DNA of 64,000 bases from Sphingobacteriales bacterium 50-39 (lineage in GTDB: Bacteria; Bacteroidota; Bacteroidia; Chitinophagales; Chitinophagaceae), in assembly GCA_001898505.1 (NCBI GenBank), contig MKTZ01000016.1, forward strand, positions 176,374 through 240,373, read 5' to 3'. Below are positions 37,218 to 45,746 of the stretch, piece by piece. Below the pieces are notes generated by a model that had not been told where the DNA came from, searched no databases, and worked only from the letters and a program-made list of their open reading frames with translations. A program made the translations under genes and the position numbers. The stretch's first letter is position 1, and every line of letters starts with the position of its first letter.

Positions 37218-38192
37218 ATGAAAAGCTTTCCGGCCCCGCGGTTGCCTTTTATTGCACAAAAAAGATGGATCTCTAATGTCCTCGTATGCAATGTCCTGGT
37301 GTGGGCACTGCTCCTGTCGGGGCCAACCCGTCTCCAGGCGCAGGATTTCTTTTCACCGTCTCCCAACTACAATCCCGGCAGGGTGAATGGGGTGGTCATT
37401 GCCGAAGCCGCGATCGGTACGGTGGTTACGATCGGGCTGAATTATCTCTGGTATAAAAAGTTTCCCCGCAGCAAGTTCCATTTCTTCAACGACAACAACG
37501 AGTGGCTCAATATGGACAAGATGGGTCATGCGACGACGGCCTATAATATCGCCGCGATCCAAAGCGATCTGCTGCGGTGGGGAGGCGTGAAACCCGGCGT
37601 GGCCGCGTTGTCGGGAACCCTGACGGCCCTGGGATTCCTCACCATGGTGGAGATCATGGACGGTCATTCCGTGAAATGGGGCTTTTCCAAGGGGGATATG
37701 CTGGCCAACCTGGCGGGCTGTATGCTGTTCGAAGGCCAGCAGCTCATGTGGGGGCAGCAACGTATCAGTCTTAAATACTCCTACCATCATACGCTGTTTG
37801 CCCATTATGCACCGGGTGAGCTGGGTCGTAATCTGCCGCAACGGATGCTAAAGGATTACAATGGACAGACCTATTGGCTGTCGGTGAATATCGGCAGTTT
37901 TCTCCCGGCCAGCAGCGGTTTCCCCAGCTGGCTGAACCTGTCGGCGGGCTACGGGGCGGAAGGCATGATCGGTGGCGTAAAGAATCCTACAGAGATCAAT
38001 GGCCAGCCGATACCGGAGTTTAAACGTTACCGTCAGTTCTATTTTACGTTCGATACGGACCTTTATCGTACAAGTGGCCTGTCGCCGCTGGAGGTTACGC
38101 TTCTTAAGCTGAATCGCACGATCAAGACGCCCACGCCGACGCTGGAGTGGAATAAAGAGGATGGATTAAAAGGGCATTGGATTTATTTTTAA
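37218..38192 (+). CDS. DUF2279 family protein
   Basis: A 324-residue protein (start at 37218; an ATG at 37197 would add seven residues, but a -7-like TATATTTA at 37200-37207 favours the later start). A signal or anchor segment (about 22-42, ending RLQAQ) precedes the DUF2279 core: NMDKMGHATTAYNIA, EIMDGHSVKWGFSKGDMLANLAGC, and YHHTLFAHYAPGELGRNLP. Members are predicted periplasmic or outer-membrane-associated and of unknown function. It is monocistronic and divergent from the response regulator. Confidence 0.82.
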   Translation: MKSFPAPRLPFIAQKRWISNVLVCNVLVWALLLSGPTRLQAQDFFSPSPNYNPGRVNGVVIAEAAIGTVVTIGLNYLWYKKFPRSKFHFFNDNNEWLNMDKMGHATTAYNIAAIQSDLLRWGGVKPGVAALSGTLTALGFLTMVEIMDGHSVKWGFSKGDMLANLAGCMLFEGQQLMWGQQRISLKYSYHHTLFAHYAPGELGRNLPQRMLKDYNGQTYWLSVNIGSFLPASSGFPSWLNLSAGYGAEGMIGGVKNPTEINGQPIPEFKRYRQFYFTFDTDLYRTSGLSPLEVTLLKLNRTIKTPTPTLEWNKEDGLKGHWIYF

Positions 38193-38234
38193 GGTTTTAA
38201 GCCCACTTGCGCATAATATGCTTTGCCCTTTCGT

Positions 38235-38242
38235 TATTTTTG
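38235..38242 (+). promoter_or_regulatory. -7 promoter box upstream of the DUF7935-like gene
   Basis: TATTTTTG matches TAnnTTTG exactly, 54 nt before the ATG. Confidence 0.4.
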
Positions 38243-38296
38243 CTCACCTTGAACCGCTGGACGCGGTGAGGCATTAGCCATCATAAAATTCGCTGA

Positions 38297-38821
38297 ATGG
38301 ATTCGAACTTACTGATCATTGCCATTGCTTTTGCCACGCTGGTGGCAGGCGCGTTGGTCTATTTATTCCTCAAGCAACGCAGAGAGCTCAAACAGGCCCA
38401 GCAACCGGGAGCGGTAAATACGAAAGAGGATGGAGCTACGCGGCAGCTGCAGCTGCAGGCTTACGAGCGGCTGATATTGCTTGTCGACCGGATAGCATTA
38501 CCGAATCTTATCCAGCGCGTGGCGCAGCCGGAACTTAGCGCCCGGGAAATGCAAAGCCTGCTCATTCATACCATCCGGCAGGAGTTCGAACACAATATCA
38601 CGCAGCAGATCTATGTATCGGCGGAAGCCTGGGATGCGGTACGCAATTATAAGGAGCAGAATCTACTCATTATCAACCAAATATCTTCTTTCCTACCACC
38701 CGAAGCCACTGGGTTCGATCTGAATAAACATCTCCTGGACCTGTTGGTGCAAAATCCGAAAGCCTCTTTGCAGAACATCGTGTCGGATGCATTGAGCTAC
38801 GAGGCGAAGAAGGTCATGTAA
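38297..38821 (+). CDS. Single-pass membrane protein, DUF7935-like
   Basis: A 174-residue protein with an N-terminal transmembrane helix (about 4-24) and a helical cytoplasmic domain. The sequence LQAYERLILLVDRIALPNLI followed by IRQEFEHNITQQIYVS matches a conserved family seen in Bacteroidota (DUF7935). Function is unknown. It is followed by an AT-rich region containing a decayed gene. Confidence 0.6.
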   Translation: MDSNLLIIAIAFATLVAGALVYLFLKQRRELKQAQQPGAVNTKEDGATRQLQLQAYERLILLVDRIALPNLIQRVAQPELSAREMQSLLIHTIRQEFEHNITQQIYVSAEAWDAVRNYKEQNLLIINQISSFLPPEATGFDLNKHLLDLLVQNPKASLQNIVSDALSYEAKKVM

Positions 38822-39006
38822 GGTTACTACGTTGTGGGTCAGGGGGAAAGAACGTAATTTGTCCTGATAAAAATTTGTACCTTTAGTACATATGAAAAGA
38901 TGGGGTATACTGTAATTGACCCTACACTGCTACCACTCCTTCCAAAAATCAGGTTACAGAGGATAAAAGATAACAAGTATCTTTAGCTACCTCTTATAAC
39001 CATCTT
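38822..39006. other. AT-rich intergenic stretch
   Basis: 185 nt of lower GC than the surroundings. No ORF of note, no tRNA and no terminator was seen. It leads into the decayed gene at 39007. Confidence 0.4.
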
Positions 39007-39491
39007 ATGAATTTAGCTCTCAGCGCACTCCTTATTATTCTTTTTTTATTGCCTGCTTTTTTCTTTAGAATAGGTATTTTTTTACCGATGACGAGAAAAA
39101 ATGAAGGTGTGCAGATCATACATGACATTATCAGCAGGAATGTCAGTAAAGCATTGGATCAAACGGTGTATTTCAGCATGAGCTTTTATCTTTCCTTGTA
39201 TATATGCTAGCATTGGTCGAGACAAAGGAAACCACCATTCTTTATACAGGTCTGCTGAAAAGTTACGAATTGGCAGACAATTCCAATGAACTGGCGTATA
39301 TTTCGCTCAAAGGCGCTTTTCGACGGGACCTGCGAAAAGCGCAGCAAGTTTCAAAAGATCTCGAGGGATCAAAGATCATCACTTCCAGCTCTTTTCATGC
39401 TGAGTATGGTGAAACAATAAATGTTCCTGGAGATATATTTACCATTTTTGGGAAAGAGATCATTAATATTAGTGTTACTTACAGCAATTGA
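39007..39491 (+). pseudogene. Probable decayed membrane-protein gene (two overlapping frames)
   Basis: Two short frames overlap by 7 nt. The frame at 39007-39210 (67 aa) encodes a hydrophobic N-terminal helix and ends just after a second hydrophobic stretch. The frame at 39204-39491 (95 aa) encodes a soluble domain with ILYTGLLKSYELADN, AYISLKGAFRRDL and PGDIFTIFGKEI. This looks like the two ends of one family: an N-terminal membrane part and a C-terminal cytoplasmic domain, as in larger Bacteroidota proteins of unknown role. A -1/+1 frameshift, probably with loss of internal helices, is inferred. Two genuine overlapping small genes remain possible. AT-rich composition suggests transfer. It ends inside the start region of the mutase gene (4-nt overlap). 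Confidence 0.5.
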
Positions 39492-41053
39492 CTATGCCTG
39501 GAAAAAAACTACATACAGACAGCGGTATCGAAGTAAAGGAAGTGTATACTAAAGCTGATCTTGTCGTGCCTGACAGCCCGGCGCCAGGTGAATTCCCTTA
39601 TACCCGCGGAGTACAAACTGATATGTACCGCGGCAAGCTCTGGACCATGCGTCAATATGCAGGATTCAGCACGGCGGAAGAAAGCAATGAACGCTACCAT
39701 TACTTATTGAGCCAGGGTGTCATGGGGCTGAGCGTGGCGTTTGACCTGCCCACACAGATCGGGTATGATAGTGATCACCCGCTGGCCGAAGGAGAGGTAG
39801 GCAAGACGGGCGTGGCCATCGACTCGATAGAGGACATGCAGACGCTGTTCAAAGGCATCCGGCTGGAAGATGTCTCCACTTCCATGACCATCAACGCTAC
39901 GGGCTATATCCTGCTGGCATTCTACACGGCGCTGGCCAAACAGCAGGGGGCCGATCTGAAAAAGATCACGGGCACTATTCAAAACGATATACTAAAGGAA
40001 TATGCGGCCAGGGGAACCTATATCTATCCCCCCAAGCCCAGCATGCGTATCATCACGGACATCTTCGAATGGTGCAGTCATGAGCTTCCCAAATGGAACA
40101 CCATTTCCATCTCGGGCTATCATATCCGTGAGGCGGGAAGTACGGCCGTACAGGAGATCGCTTTTACCCTCAGCAATGGGAAAGCCTATGTGCAGGCGGC
40201 CATGGCAAAAGGGCTCGATATAAACGTGTTTGGCAAAAGACTTTCCTTCTTTTTCAATGCACATAATAATCTTTTTGAGGAGGTGGCCAAATTCAGAGCT
40301 GCCCGGAAAATGTGGGCCACCATCATGAAAGAGCTGGGCGCTACGGACCCGGGGGCCATGAAGCTACGCTTCCATACCCAGACAGGCGGCAGCACGCTGA
40401 CGGCGCAGCAGCCTATGAACAATATCAGCCGGGTGACGGTGCAGACACTGGCGGCGGTGCTGGGGGGAACACAGTCCCTGCATACCAATGGATATGACGA
40501 AGCCCTCAGTCTGCCTACGGAAGAGGCGGCCAGGATCGCGCTTCGAACGCAGCAAATCGTGGCCTATGAATCCGGTGCGCCCGATACGGCCGATCCGCTG
40601 GCGGGCAGCTACTTTGTAGAGTCGCTGACACATGCGGTAGAGGAGGAAGCCTGGAAGCTGATGAGACAGATAGACGTCCTGGGCGGCAGCGTCAGCGCTA
40701 TCGAGCAGGGCTTTATCCAGGAAGAGATCGCCCGAAGCGCCTACGAATACCAGCGACAGATCGAGACGGGAGAAAAGATCATCGTGGGTGTAAATAAATT
40801 CCAGGTGGAAGATACGGGCTCCATACCTGTATTCAGAGTAGACGATTCCATCCGGCAGATACAGGTGGAGAAGCTGGCCGCCCTGCGTAAGAGAAGGGAC
40901 CCGGCCCGTTGCGACTCCATCCTCCAGGACCTCAATGACAAGGCGGCGTCGGGAGAAAATATCATGCCCGTCGTCGTCGAGGCGGTCGAGAACTTCTGCA
41001 CGCTGGGCGAGATCGCCGACACGTTGCGGGAAGTTTTTGGAGAATACAAATAA
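39488..41053 (+). CDS. Methylmalonyl-CoA mutase family large (catalytic) subunit
   Basis: A 521-residue TIM-barrel mutase subunit lacking the C-terminal cobalamin-binding domain. Motifs follow MCM closely: [16 protein letters not shown] (the Tyr and Arg that bind the substrate carboxylate in MutB), [21 protein letters not shown] (with the Arg equivalent to MutB Arg207), [11 protein letters not shown] (catalytic His), and [12 protein letters not shown]. Because Tyr and Arg are both kept, methylmalonyl-CoA is a better guess than isobutyryl-CoA, where Phe and Gln replace them. A separate small B12-binding subunit is required but is not in this window. The start ATG overlaps the previous frame by 4 nt. 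Confidence 0.9.
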   Translation: MTMPGKKLHTDSGIEVKEVYTKADLVVPDSPAPGEFPYTRGVQTDMYRGKLWTMRQYAGFSTAEESNERYHYLLSQGVMGLSVAFDLPTQIGYDSDHPLAEGEVGKTGVAIDSIEDMQTLFKGIRLEDVSTSMTINATGYILLAFYTALAKQQGADLKKITGTIQNDILKEYAARGTYIYPPKPSMRIITDIFEWCSHELPKWNTISISGYHIREAGSTAVQEIAFTLSNGKAYVQAAMAKGLDINVFGKRLSFFFNAHNNLFEEVAKFRAARKMWATIMKELGATDPGAMKLRFHTQTGGSTLTAQQPMNNISRVTVQTLAAVLGGTQSLHTNGYDEALSLPTEEAARIALRTQQIVAYESGAPDTADPLAGSYFVESLTHAVEEEAWKLMRQIDVLGGSVSAIEQGFIQEEIARSAYEYQRQIETGEKIIVGVNKFQVEDTGSIPVFRVDDSIRQIQVEKLAALRKRRDPARCDSILQDLNDKAASGENIMPVVVEAVENFCTLGEIADTLREVFGEYK

Positions 41054-41157
41054 TATACTTCTCAGATGCAGTAAGCAATTTTTTCCATAAAGAAATATAT
41101 TCATGGGGCGCCTGTGGAATCGCCGTTCCGGGCTGTCTTATTTGCAAACACTTCATT

Positions 41158-41961
41158 ATGCAAATCCAGGACATTTCACGGGCGGACATACTCGACATAC
41201 TATTCGAGGGCCGCAACAAGGATTATGGCGCCTATGATCTGCGCAAGACCTACAACAGAAGGCTTACCAAAGCGCTGACAGCAATGGCTTCCATCTGTCT
41301 GCTGCTCATTGGCGGTTATACATTGGCGGGAGGGTCGCGGTCGTCGAATACGCACACGCTGGTCATCGATGACACTGTCGTGCTGGCAGGCACGGTACAC
41401 GAGCCACCCATCATACCGCCCCCTCCTGTTCCCAAACCCCAGCCGCAGCTGGCTACGATCAAGTCTACTACTATTCGCATCATGCCGGACCAGCAGGTGA
41501 AACCCGAGGATGTGCCGCCGCCGAATGATGCAACGGACCAGGTAAAGATCGGTACTGACACGCATGGCGGTGAGCTCTCCGGAGATATTGTCGAAGCCCC
41601 TTCTTCCGGGACTGGGGTCCAGAATGTGATCGAGGCGCCCAAAAAGGAAGAGGACGAGACCATCTACAGGTCGGTAGAGATAGAATCTACCTATCCCGGT
41701 GGGCTGGAGTCATGGAAAAGGTTCTTACTCAGAAATTTCAGGGTACCCGATGAAGTCAGCGGCACGGTCATCGTCCAGTTCATTGTCGACAAGGAAGGAA
41801 ATGTCAGCGATGTAAAGGCCATCAGCGGACCGGATGCGCTGCAGGCTGAGGCTGTGCGTGTCATCAAAAAAAGCGGTCAATGGACGCCGGCGATCCAAAA
41901 TGGACGCAAGGTCAATTCTTATAAGAAACAACCCATCGTTGTCCGACTGGAAAATGAATAG
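41158..41961 (+). CDS. TonB family energy transducer
   Basis: A 267-residue inner-membrane protein that couples proton motive force to outer-membrane receptors. The N-terminus has the Bacteroidota-type ILFEGRNKDYGAYDLRKTY before a transmembrane helix (about 38-57). A Pro-rich spacer (PPPPVPKPQPQ, about 87-98) follows, and the C-terminal TonB domain (about 175-267) has YPGGLESWKRFL and VIVQFIVDKEGNVSDVK. It is a lone tonB without adjacent exbB/exbD, 104 nt after the mutase gene. Confidence 0.93.
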   Translation: MQIQDISRADILDILFEGRNKDYGAYDLRKTYNRRLTKALTAMASICLLLIGGYTLAGGSRSSNTHTLVIDDTVVLAGTVHEPPIIPPPPVPKPQPQLATIKSTTIRIMPDQQVKPEDVPPPNDATDQVKIGTDTHGGELSGDIVEAPSSGTGVQNVIEAPKKEEDETIYRSVEIESTYPGGLESWKRFLLRNFRVPDEVSGTVIVQFIVDKEGNVSDVKAISGPDALQAEAVRVIKKSGQWTPAIQNGRKVNSYKKQPIVVRLENE

Positions 41962-41971
41962 CCCCTACCCC

Positions 41972-42601
41972 TTATTCTTCCGAGCTCAGGCCGCCACTGG
42001 CGGCTTCGGGCGTTGCAGGAGCCGGCGCCTTTTCTACATTCAGCGATCTATCCAGCTCTTTATGTATGTTCATCAGCAGGCTCATATTGCTTTCCAACTT
42101 GCCCGTCAGCTCGGCGATCCTCTCTTTTGCCTGCGCCAGCTCCTCTTTCAATTGCTGTGCAACAATAGTCCGTTGCTCGAGCTGTTCTTTTAGCGTCCCG
42201 ATCCGCTGGTCCGCCTGTTCCCGGTAGTTCTCGAACTTTTGTTTCATCCACAACAGCCCCTTATAGAGATTGTCCCCATCCGGCTGTAGGTCTTCGTCGG
42301 AGCTGCTTCGACACGCTCCTTCCCCGTCGGGGCCTTCGGTCCCCGACAATGAGCCTCCCGCCGGTTGGCCGGCGAAGCCGGCCCGTTCCGGGGTCACCGA
42401 GGTCGTGCCCGTCCCATCGGGGAATCCCACCGCCAGTAACAGTCCTTCATTTTCCACGATAATACCGGCTTCCCGGGTCTTCCTCCGGTGGTGTATATAG
42501 GTAGTAATCAGCAATACGATAACGAACAATGGCAGGAATATCCAAAGCAGGATGCGCAGGAATTGCCCAAATTCATAAAAAGTGATGGTCAATAAATGCA
42601 T
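41972..42601 (-). CDS. Coiled-coil membrane protein with a palindrome-encoded linker
   Basis: A 209-residue protein with one transmembrane helix (about 14-35), a linker (about 60-103) and a long coiled coil (about 118-188), ending in an Ala/Pro/Glu-rich tail. The linker is rich in Gly, Ser, Pro, Thr and Asp and is encoded by GC-rich DNA with two perfect hairpins (42326-42347 and 42367-42383), unlike the rest of the gene. This suggests that a REP-like element has been taken into the frame. I recognise no domain. It is tail to tail with tonB (10 nt) and possibly a tether or envelope-spanning protein. Confidence 0.6.
   Translation of the reverse strand: MHLLTITFYEFGQFLRILLWIFLPLFVIVLLITTYIHHRRKTREAGIIVENEGLLLAVGFPDGTGTTSVTPERAGFAGQPAGGSLSGTEGPDGEGACRSSSDEDLQPDGDNLYKGLLWMKQKFENYREQADQRIGTLKEQLEQRTIVAQQLKEELAQAKERIAELTGKLESNMSLLMNIHKELDRSLNVEKAPAPATPEAASGGLSSEE
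42326..42347. repeat. Perfect hairpin inside a coding sequence (1)
   Basis: GTCGGGG ... CCCCGAC, 7-bp arms with an 8-nt loop, inside the linker codons of the coiled-coil gene. Confidence 0.7.
42367..42383. repeat. Perfect hairpin inside a coding sequence (2)
   Basis: GGCCGGC-GAA-GCCGGCC, 7-bp arms with a 3-nt loop, 20 nt from the first hairpin in the same linker. Confidence 0.75.
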
Positions 42602-42867
42602 GTTGGAAAATTTTAAGTAAACTTCCTTTCATGTTGATATACAATTATTTATAAAAATATGATAAACTTGTTCCTACGGTGGGGACATTCCGGGGGGATG
42701 GGCTTTTGACGCAAAATTGATACCAAAACTGCGGGTTATTCACGCCAAAAAACCAATCGTTCGCCGACCGGGTTCCGGGCCGATTGCCGCTTGCATAAAA
42801 CAGGACGGGGGTCCTTTTATTTGGTACAAATTTGTGGTCTATAGTCTATAACAAAACTCTGGTAATC

Positions 42868-43239
42868 ATGAACCTTAAAAGAATGATCGCTCCTATCGCC
42901 GTGGCCATCGGCCTGTTGTCCTTTTCCTCGACCTATGCACAGCGAGGGGATACTGCCGCGATGCGCCAGCGCCAGGAAGCCATGATGAAAAAAATGACGG
43001 AAGATCTGAAGCTCACTTCTGTGCAGGTGGATTCATTGACAGCCATTCAAAAGGAATTCCAGCCCAAAATGCGGGATATCTTTATGGACCAATCCCTCAG
43101 CAGAGAGGACAAGCAAGCAAAAATTCAACCATTAAACGAAGAGCGTAATAAAAGGATACAGGCGGCGCTGGGAGATGATCTTTATAAGAAATATCAGCAG
43201 TGGATGGAGGATAACCGGCCGATGCGAAGACAACAATAA
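42868..43239 (+). CDS. Spy/CpxP-like small periplasmic protein
   Basis: A 123-residue protein with a signal peptide (about 1-24, STYAQ). I chose the ATG at 42868 because it gives a clean signal; the frame also opens at 42832. The mature part is helical, with KMTEDLKLTSVQVDSLTAIQKEF, an LTxxQ-type repeat as in Spy/CpxP and periplasmic metal-sensor-like proteins. Many Met and Lys/Arg residues are present. In E. coli such proteins act as chaperones under envelope stress; transferring that role here is inference. It ends at a bidirectional terminator. Confidence 0.68.
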   Translation: MNLKRMIAPIAVAIGLLSFSSTYAQRGDTAAMRQRQEAMMKKMTEDLKLTSVQVDSLTAIQKEFQPKMRDIFMDQSLSREDKQAKIQPLNEERNKRIQAALGDDLYKKYQQWMEDNRPMRRQQ

Positions 43240-43240
43240 A

Positions 43241-43266
43241 AAAAAGAGCGCTAACGCGCTCTTTTT
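43241..43266. terminator. Bidirectional terminator between the Spy-like gene and glnS
   Basis: AAAAAGAGCGC / GCGCTCTTTTT with a TAAC loop and T-runs on both strands, separating convergent genes. Confidence 0.85.
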
Positions 43267-43270
43267 TTGC

Positions 43271-44947
43271 TTATGCTTTCTTTTGTTCTTTCGCCCAGTT
43301 GTCCCGTAAGGTGACGGTGCGATTGAATATCATTTTCTCTTCGGAACTGTCCTTGTCAAGGGTAAAATAGCCCTTACGCAGGAACTGATATCGCTCATCG
43401 AATTTAGCCGTCTTCAGCGCCGGCTCGGCATAGACGGTGGGCAGCACCTGCAGCGAATCGGGGTTGATATAGTCCTTAAAGTCCCCTTCTTCGCTGGCGG
43501 GGTTCTCTACCCTGAACAGTCTGTCGTACAGCCTTACCTCCGCCGTGATGGCATGAGGAATGCTGACCCAGTGAATGGTGGCCTGTACCTTCATATTGGC
43601 ATGCTCTCCGCCGCTCTTGGTGCCGGGCAGATAAGAGCAATGCAGCTCCTGGATATTCCCGGCCTCGTCCTTGATCACTTCATCGCATTGGATGATATAA
43701 GCGCTCTTTAGACGTACTTTTTGTCCGGGGCTCAGACGGAAGAATTTCTTGGGCGGATTTTCCATGAAGTCTTCCCGCTCTATGTATAATTCCCGGCTAA
43801 AGGGGATATCTCTATAGGTCGTATCAGGATCCTCCGGATTGTCCTCGCTCTTCAATATCTCCTCCCCTTCCGGATAGTTCGTCAGCACGACCTTCACGGG
43901 ATCAAATACCACCATCCGGCGTTGAGCGATCTTATTCAGATGCTCCCTGATACAGAATTCCAACAGCCCCACTTCGATGAGGTTATCGCGCTTCTGCACC
44001 CCGATCTTCTCGGCGAACATACGAATGCTCTCGGGGGTGTACCCCCTGCGCCTAAGTCCGGAGATGGTAGGCATTCGGGGATCATCCCAAGCTGTCACAT
44101 GCTTCTCATTCACCAGCTGGAGCAGTTTCCTTTTGCTCATCACGGTATAGCTGAGGTTCAAACGGGCAAACTCATATTGATGGGAAGGGAATATCTCCAG
44201 CTGCTTGATGAGCCAATCGTACAAGGGACGGTGAGGAACGAACTCCAGCGTACAGATTGAATGGGTGATATGCTCGATGGAGTCGCTTTGTCCGTGTGCA
44301 AAATCGTACATAGGATAGATCACCCAGCTGTCGCCCGTGCGATGATGATGGGCATGTTTGATCCTATACAGGATGGGGTCCCGCATGTGCATATTCGGCG
44401 AGCTCATGTCGACCCTGGCACGGAGCACTTTTTCCCCGTCCTTATATTTGCCTTCCCGCATATCATTGAACAGCTGCAGGTTCTCCTCCACGCTGCGGTT
44501 GCGATAAGGGCTTTCCTTTCCGGGCTCTGTGGGGGTGCCTTTCTGCTGTGCTATCTGCTCGCTGGTGCTATCGTCTACATAGGCCAGCCCTTTTTTGATA
44601 AGGGTGATGGCAAACTGGTATAATTGTTCAAAATAGTCAGAGGCGTAAAACTCATTGGCCCATTCATACCCGAGCCATTTGATGTCTTCTTTGATGCTTT
44701 CCACATATTCGGTGTCCTCTGTCACGGGATTGGTATCATCAAAGCGAAGATTGGTCTTACCCCCATATTTCTGGGCAAGTCCGAAATTGAGACAGATGGA
44801 TTTGCTGTGACCGATGTGCAGATAGCCGTTGGGCTCCGGCGGGAATCGTGTCAGGACGGTCCTGGTCCTACCCGCCTCCAGGTCTTCCTCGACAATTTCT
44901 TCCAGGAAATTAAGGGATTTTTCTTCTTCTTTTTTGATCTCGTTCAT
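43271..44947 (-). CDS. glnS: Glutaminyl-tRNA synthetase
   Basis: A 558-residue class I synthetase, close to the E. coli length of 554. The HIGH motif is at 44-47 (PNGYLHIGHSKS), the KMSKS-like VMSKRKL at 269-275, and a C-terminal beta-barrel anticodon-binding domain follows about residue 340. It charges tRNA-Gln directly. The start ATG lies 22 nt after a long hairpin with a T-run (44964-45010), which raises the question of attenuation or of how glnS is transcribed. Confidence 0.97.
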   Translation of the reverse strand: MNEIKKEEEKSLNFLEEIVEEDLEAGRTRTVLTRFPPEPNGYLHIGHSKSICLNFGLAQKYGGKTNLRFDDTNPVTEDTEYVESIKEDIKWLGYEWANEFYASDYFEQLYQFAITLIKKGLAYVDDSTSEQIAQQKGTPTEPGKESPYRNRSVEENLQLFNDMREGKYKDGEKVLRARVDMSSPNMHMRDPILYRIKHAHHHRTGDSWVIYPMYDFAHGQSDSIEHITHSICTLEFVPHRPLYDWLIKQLEIFPSHQYEFARLNLSYTVMSKRKLLQLVNEKHVTAWDDPRMPTISGLRRRGYTPESIRMFAEKIGVQKRDNLIEVGLLEFCIREHLNKIAQRRMVVFDPVKVVLTNYPEGEEILKSEDNPEDPDTTYRDIPFSRELYIEREDFMENPPKKFFRLSPGQKVRLKSAYIIQCDEVIKDEAGNIQELHCSYLPGTKSGGEHANMKVQATIHWVSIPHAITAEVRLYDRLFRVENPASEEGDFKDYINPDSLQVLPTVYAEPALKTAKFDERYQFLRKGYFTLDKDSSEEKMIFNRTVTLRDNWAKEQKKA

Positions 44948-44963
44948 CCTGCGAATTTACGAT

Positions 44964-45010
44964 AAAAAATGCGTGAATTGGCCTTCCGAAAAAATAGCCC
45001 CATTCACGCA
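44964..45010 (-). terminator. Terminator-like hairpin between the PLP protein gene and glnS
   Basis: On the minus strand a perfect 9-bp outer stem TGCGTGAAT / ATTCACGCA encloses further partial pairing (GGGGCT with AGGCC) and is followed by TTTTTT. It sits after the stop of the PLP protein gene and ends 16 nt before the glnS ATG. Confidence 0.7.
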
Positions 45011-45045
45011 ACCCGTTAATGATTGAGGCCTTCGGACGGGTCGAC

Positions 45046-45732
45046 TTAGTCGCCCCTTCGCCCGAATAGCAGGCTGCCGATCCTCACCATGCTGCTGCCT
45101 TCCCGGATGGCGATCTTATAGTCCCCGCTCATCCCCATGGACAGGTAAAAATGCTGATCGGGAGATGCTTCCGCCTGTCCGAAATAGGTGTCGAAAAGGG
45201 TCTTTAACCCCTTGAACTCCTCCCGGACCTTTGCTTCGTCATCGGTAAAGGATGCCATTCCCATCAATCCACGGAGACGAATATGCTTGAACGCATGTGG
45301 CTCATTACGGACAGTACGCATCAGCTCATCCAGCTCGGCGGCATCCAATCCGAACTTTGTCTCCTCCCTGGCGATATGCACCTGTAAAAGACAGCCGATG
45401 CATCGGTGATGGCGGGCCGCCTGTTTCTCTATTTCCTGTAACAGACGCAAGCTGTCCACCCCATGGATCAAATGCACAAAAGAAGCAATGTATTTTACTT
45501 TATTGGACTGAAGATGTCCTATGAAATGCCAATGTATGTCGTCAGGCAGCTGCGGCTGCTTGTCCACCAGCTCCTGCACGTAGTTCTCCCCGAAATCCCG
45601 CTGCCCCAGCCCATACAGCTCCCTGATAGCCTCCACGGGCTTCGTCTTGGAAACGGCCACCAGCTTTACGCCAGGGCCCAGCTCGGTCCGAATGTTCTTA
45701 TAAACGGCCTGTAGATCATCCCTATCCATCAT
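45046..45732 (-). CDS. YggS-family PLP homeostasis protein
   Basis: A 228-residue PLP-binding protein (YggS/PLPBP), a single TIM barrel like the N-terminal domain of alanine racemase. The PLP lysine is Lys29 in LVAVSKTKP. WHFIGHLQSNK, LHSVDSL-like GVDSLRLLQEIEK and the end SMVRIGSLLFGRR are typical. It has no catalytic role but buffers PLP and affects amino-acid metabolism. It is 14 nt from the acyl-CoA dehydrogenase gene on the same strand, so the two are probably co-transcribed. Confidence 0.93.
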   Translation of the reverse strand: MMDRDDLQAVYKNIRTELGPGVKLVAVSKTKPVEAIRELYGLGQRDFGENYVQELVDKQPQLPDDIHWHFIGHLQSNKVKYIASFVHLIHGVDSLRLLQEIEKQAARHHRCIGCLLQVHIAREETKFGLDAAELDELMRTVRNEPHAFKHIRLRGLMGMASFTDDEAKVREEFKGLKTLFDTYFGQAEASPDQHFYLSMGMSGDYKIAIREGSSMVRIGSLLFGRRGD

Positions 45733-45746
45733 GGGACAAAGGTACC

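Noticed and set aside
44948..45045. T-box riboswitch before glnS
   Set aside because: The leader is too short and lacks the T-box core and a specifier stem.
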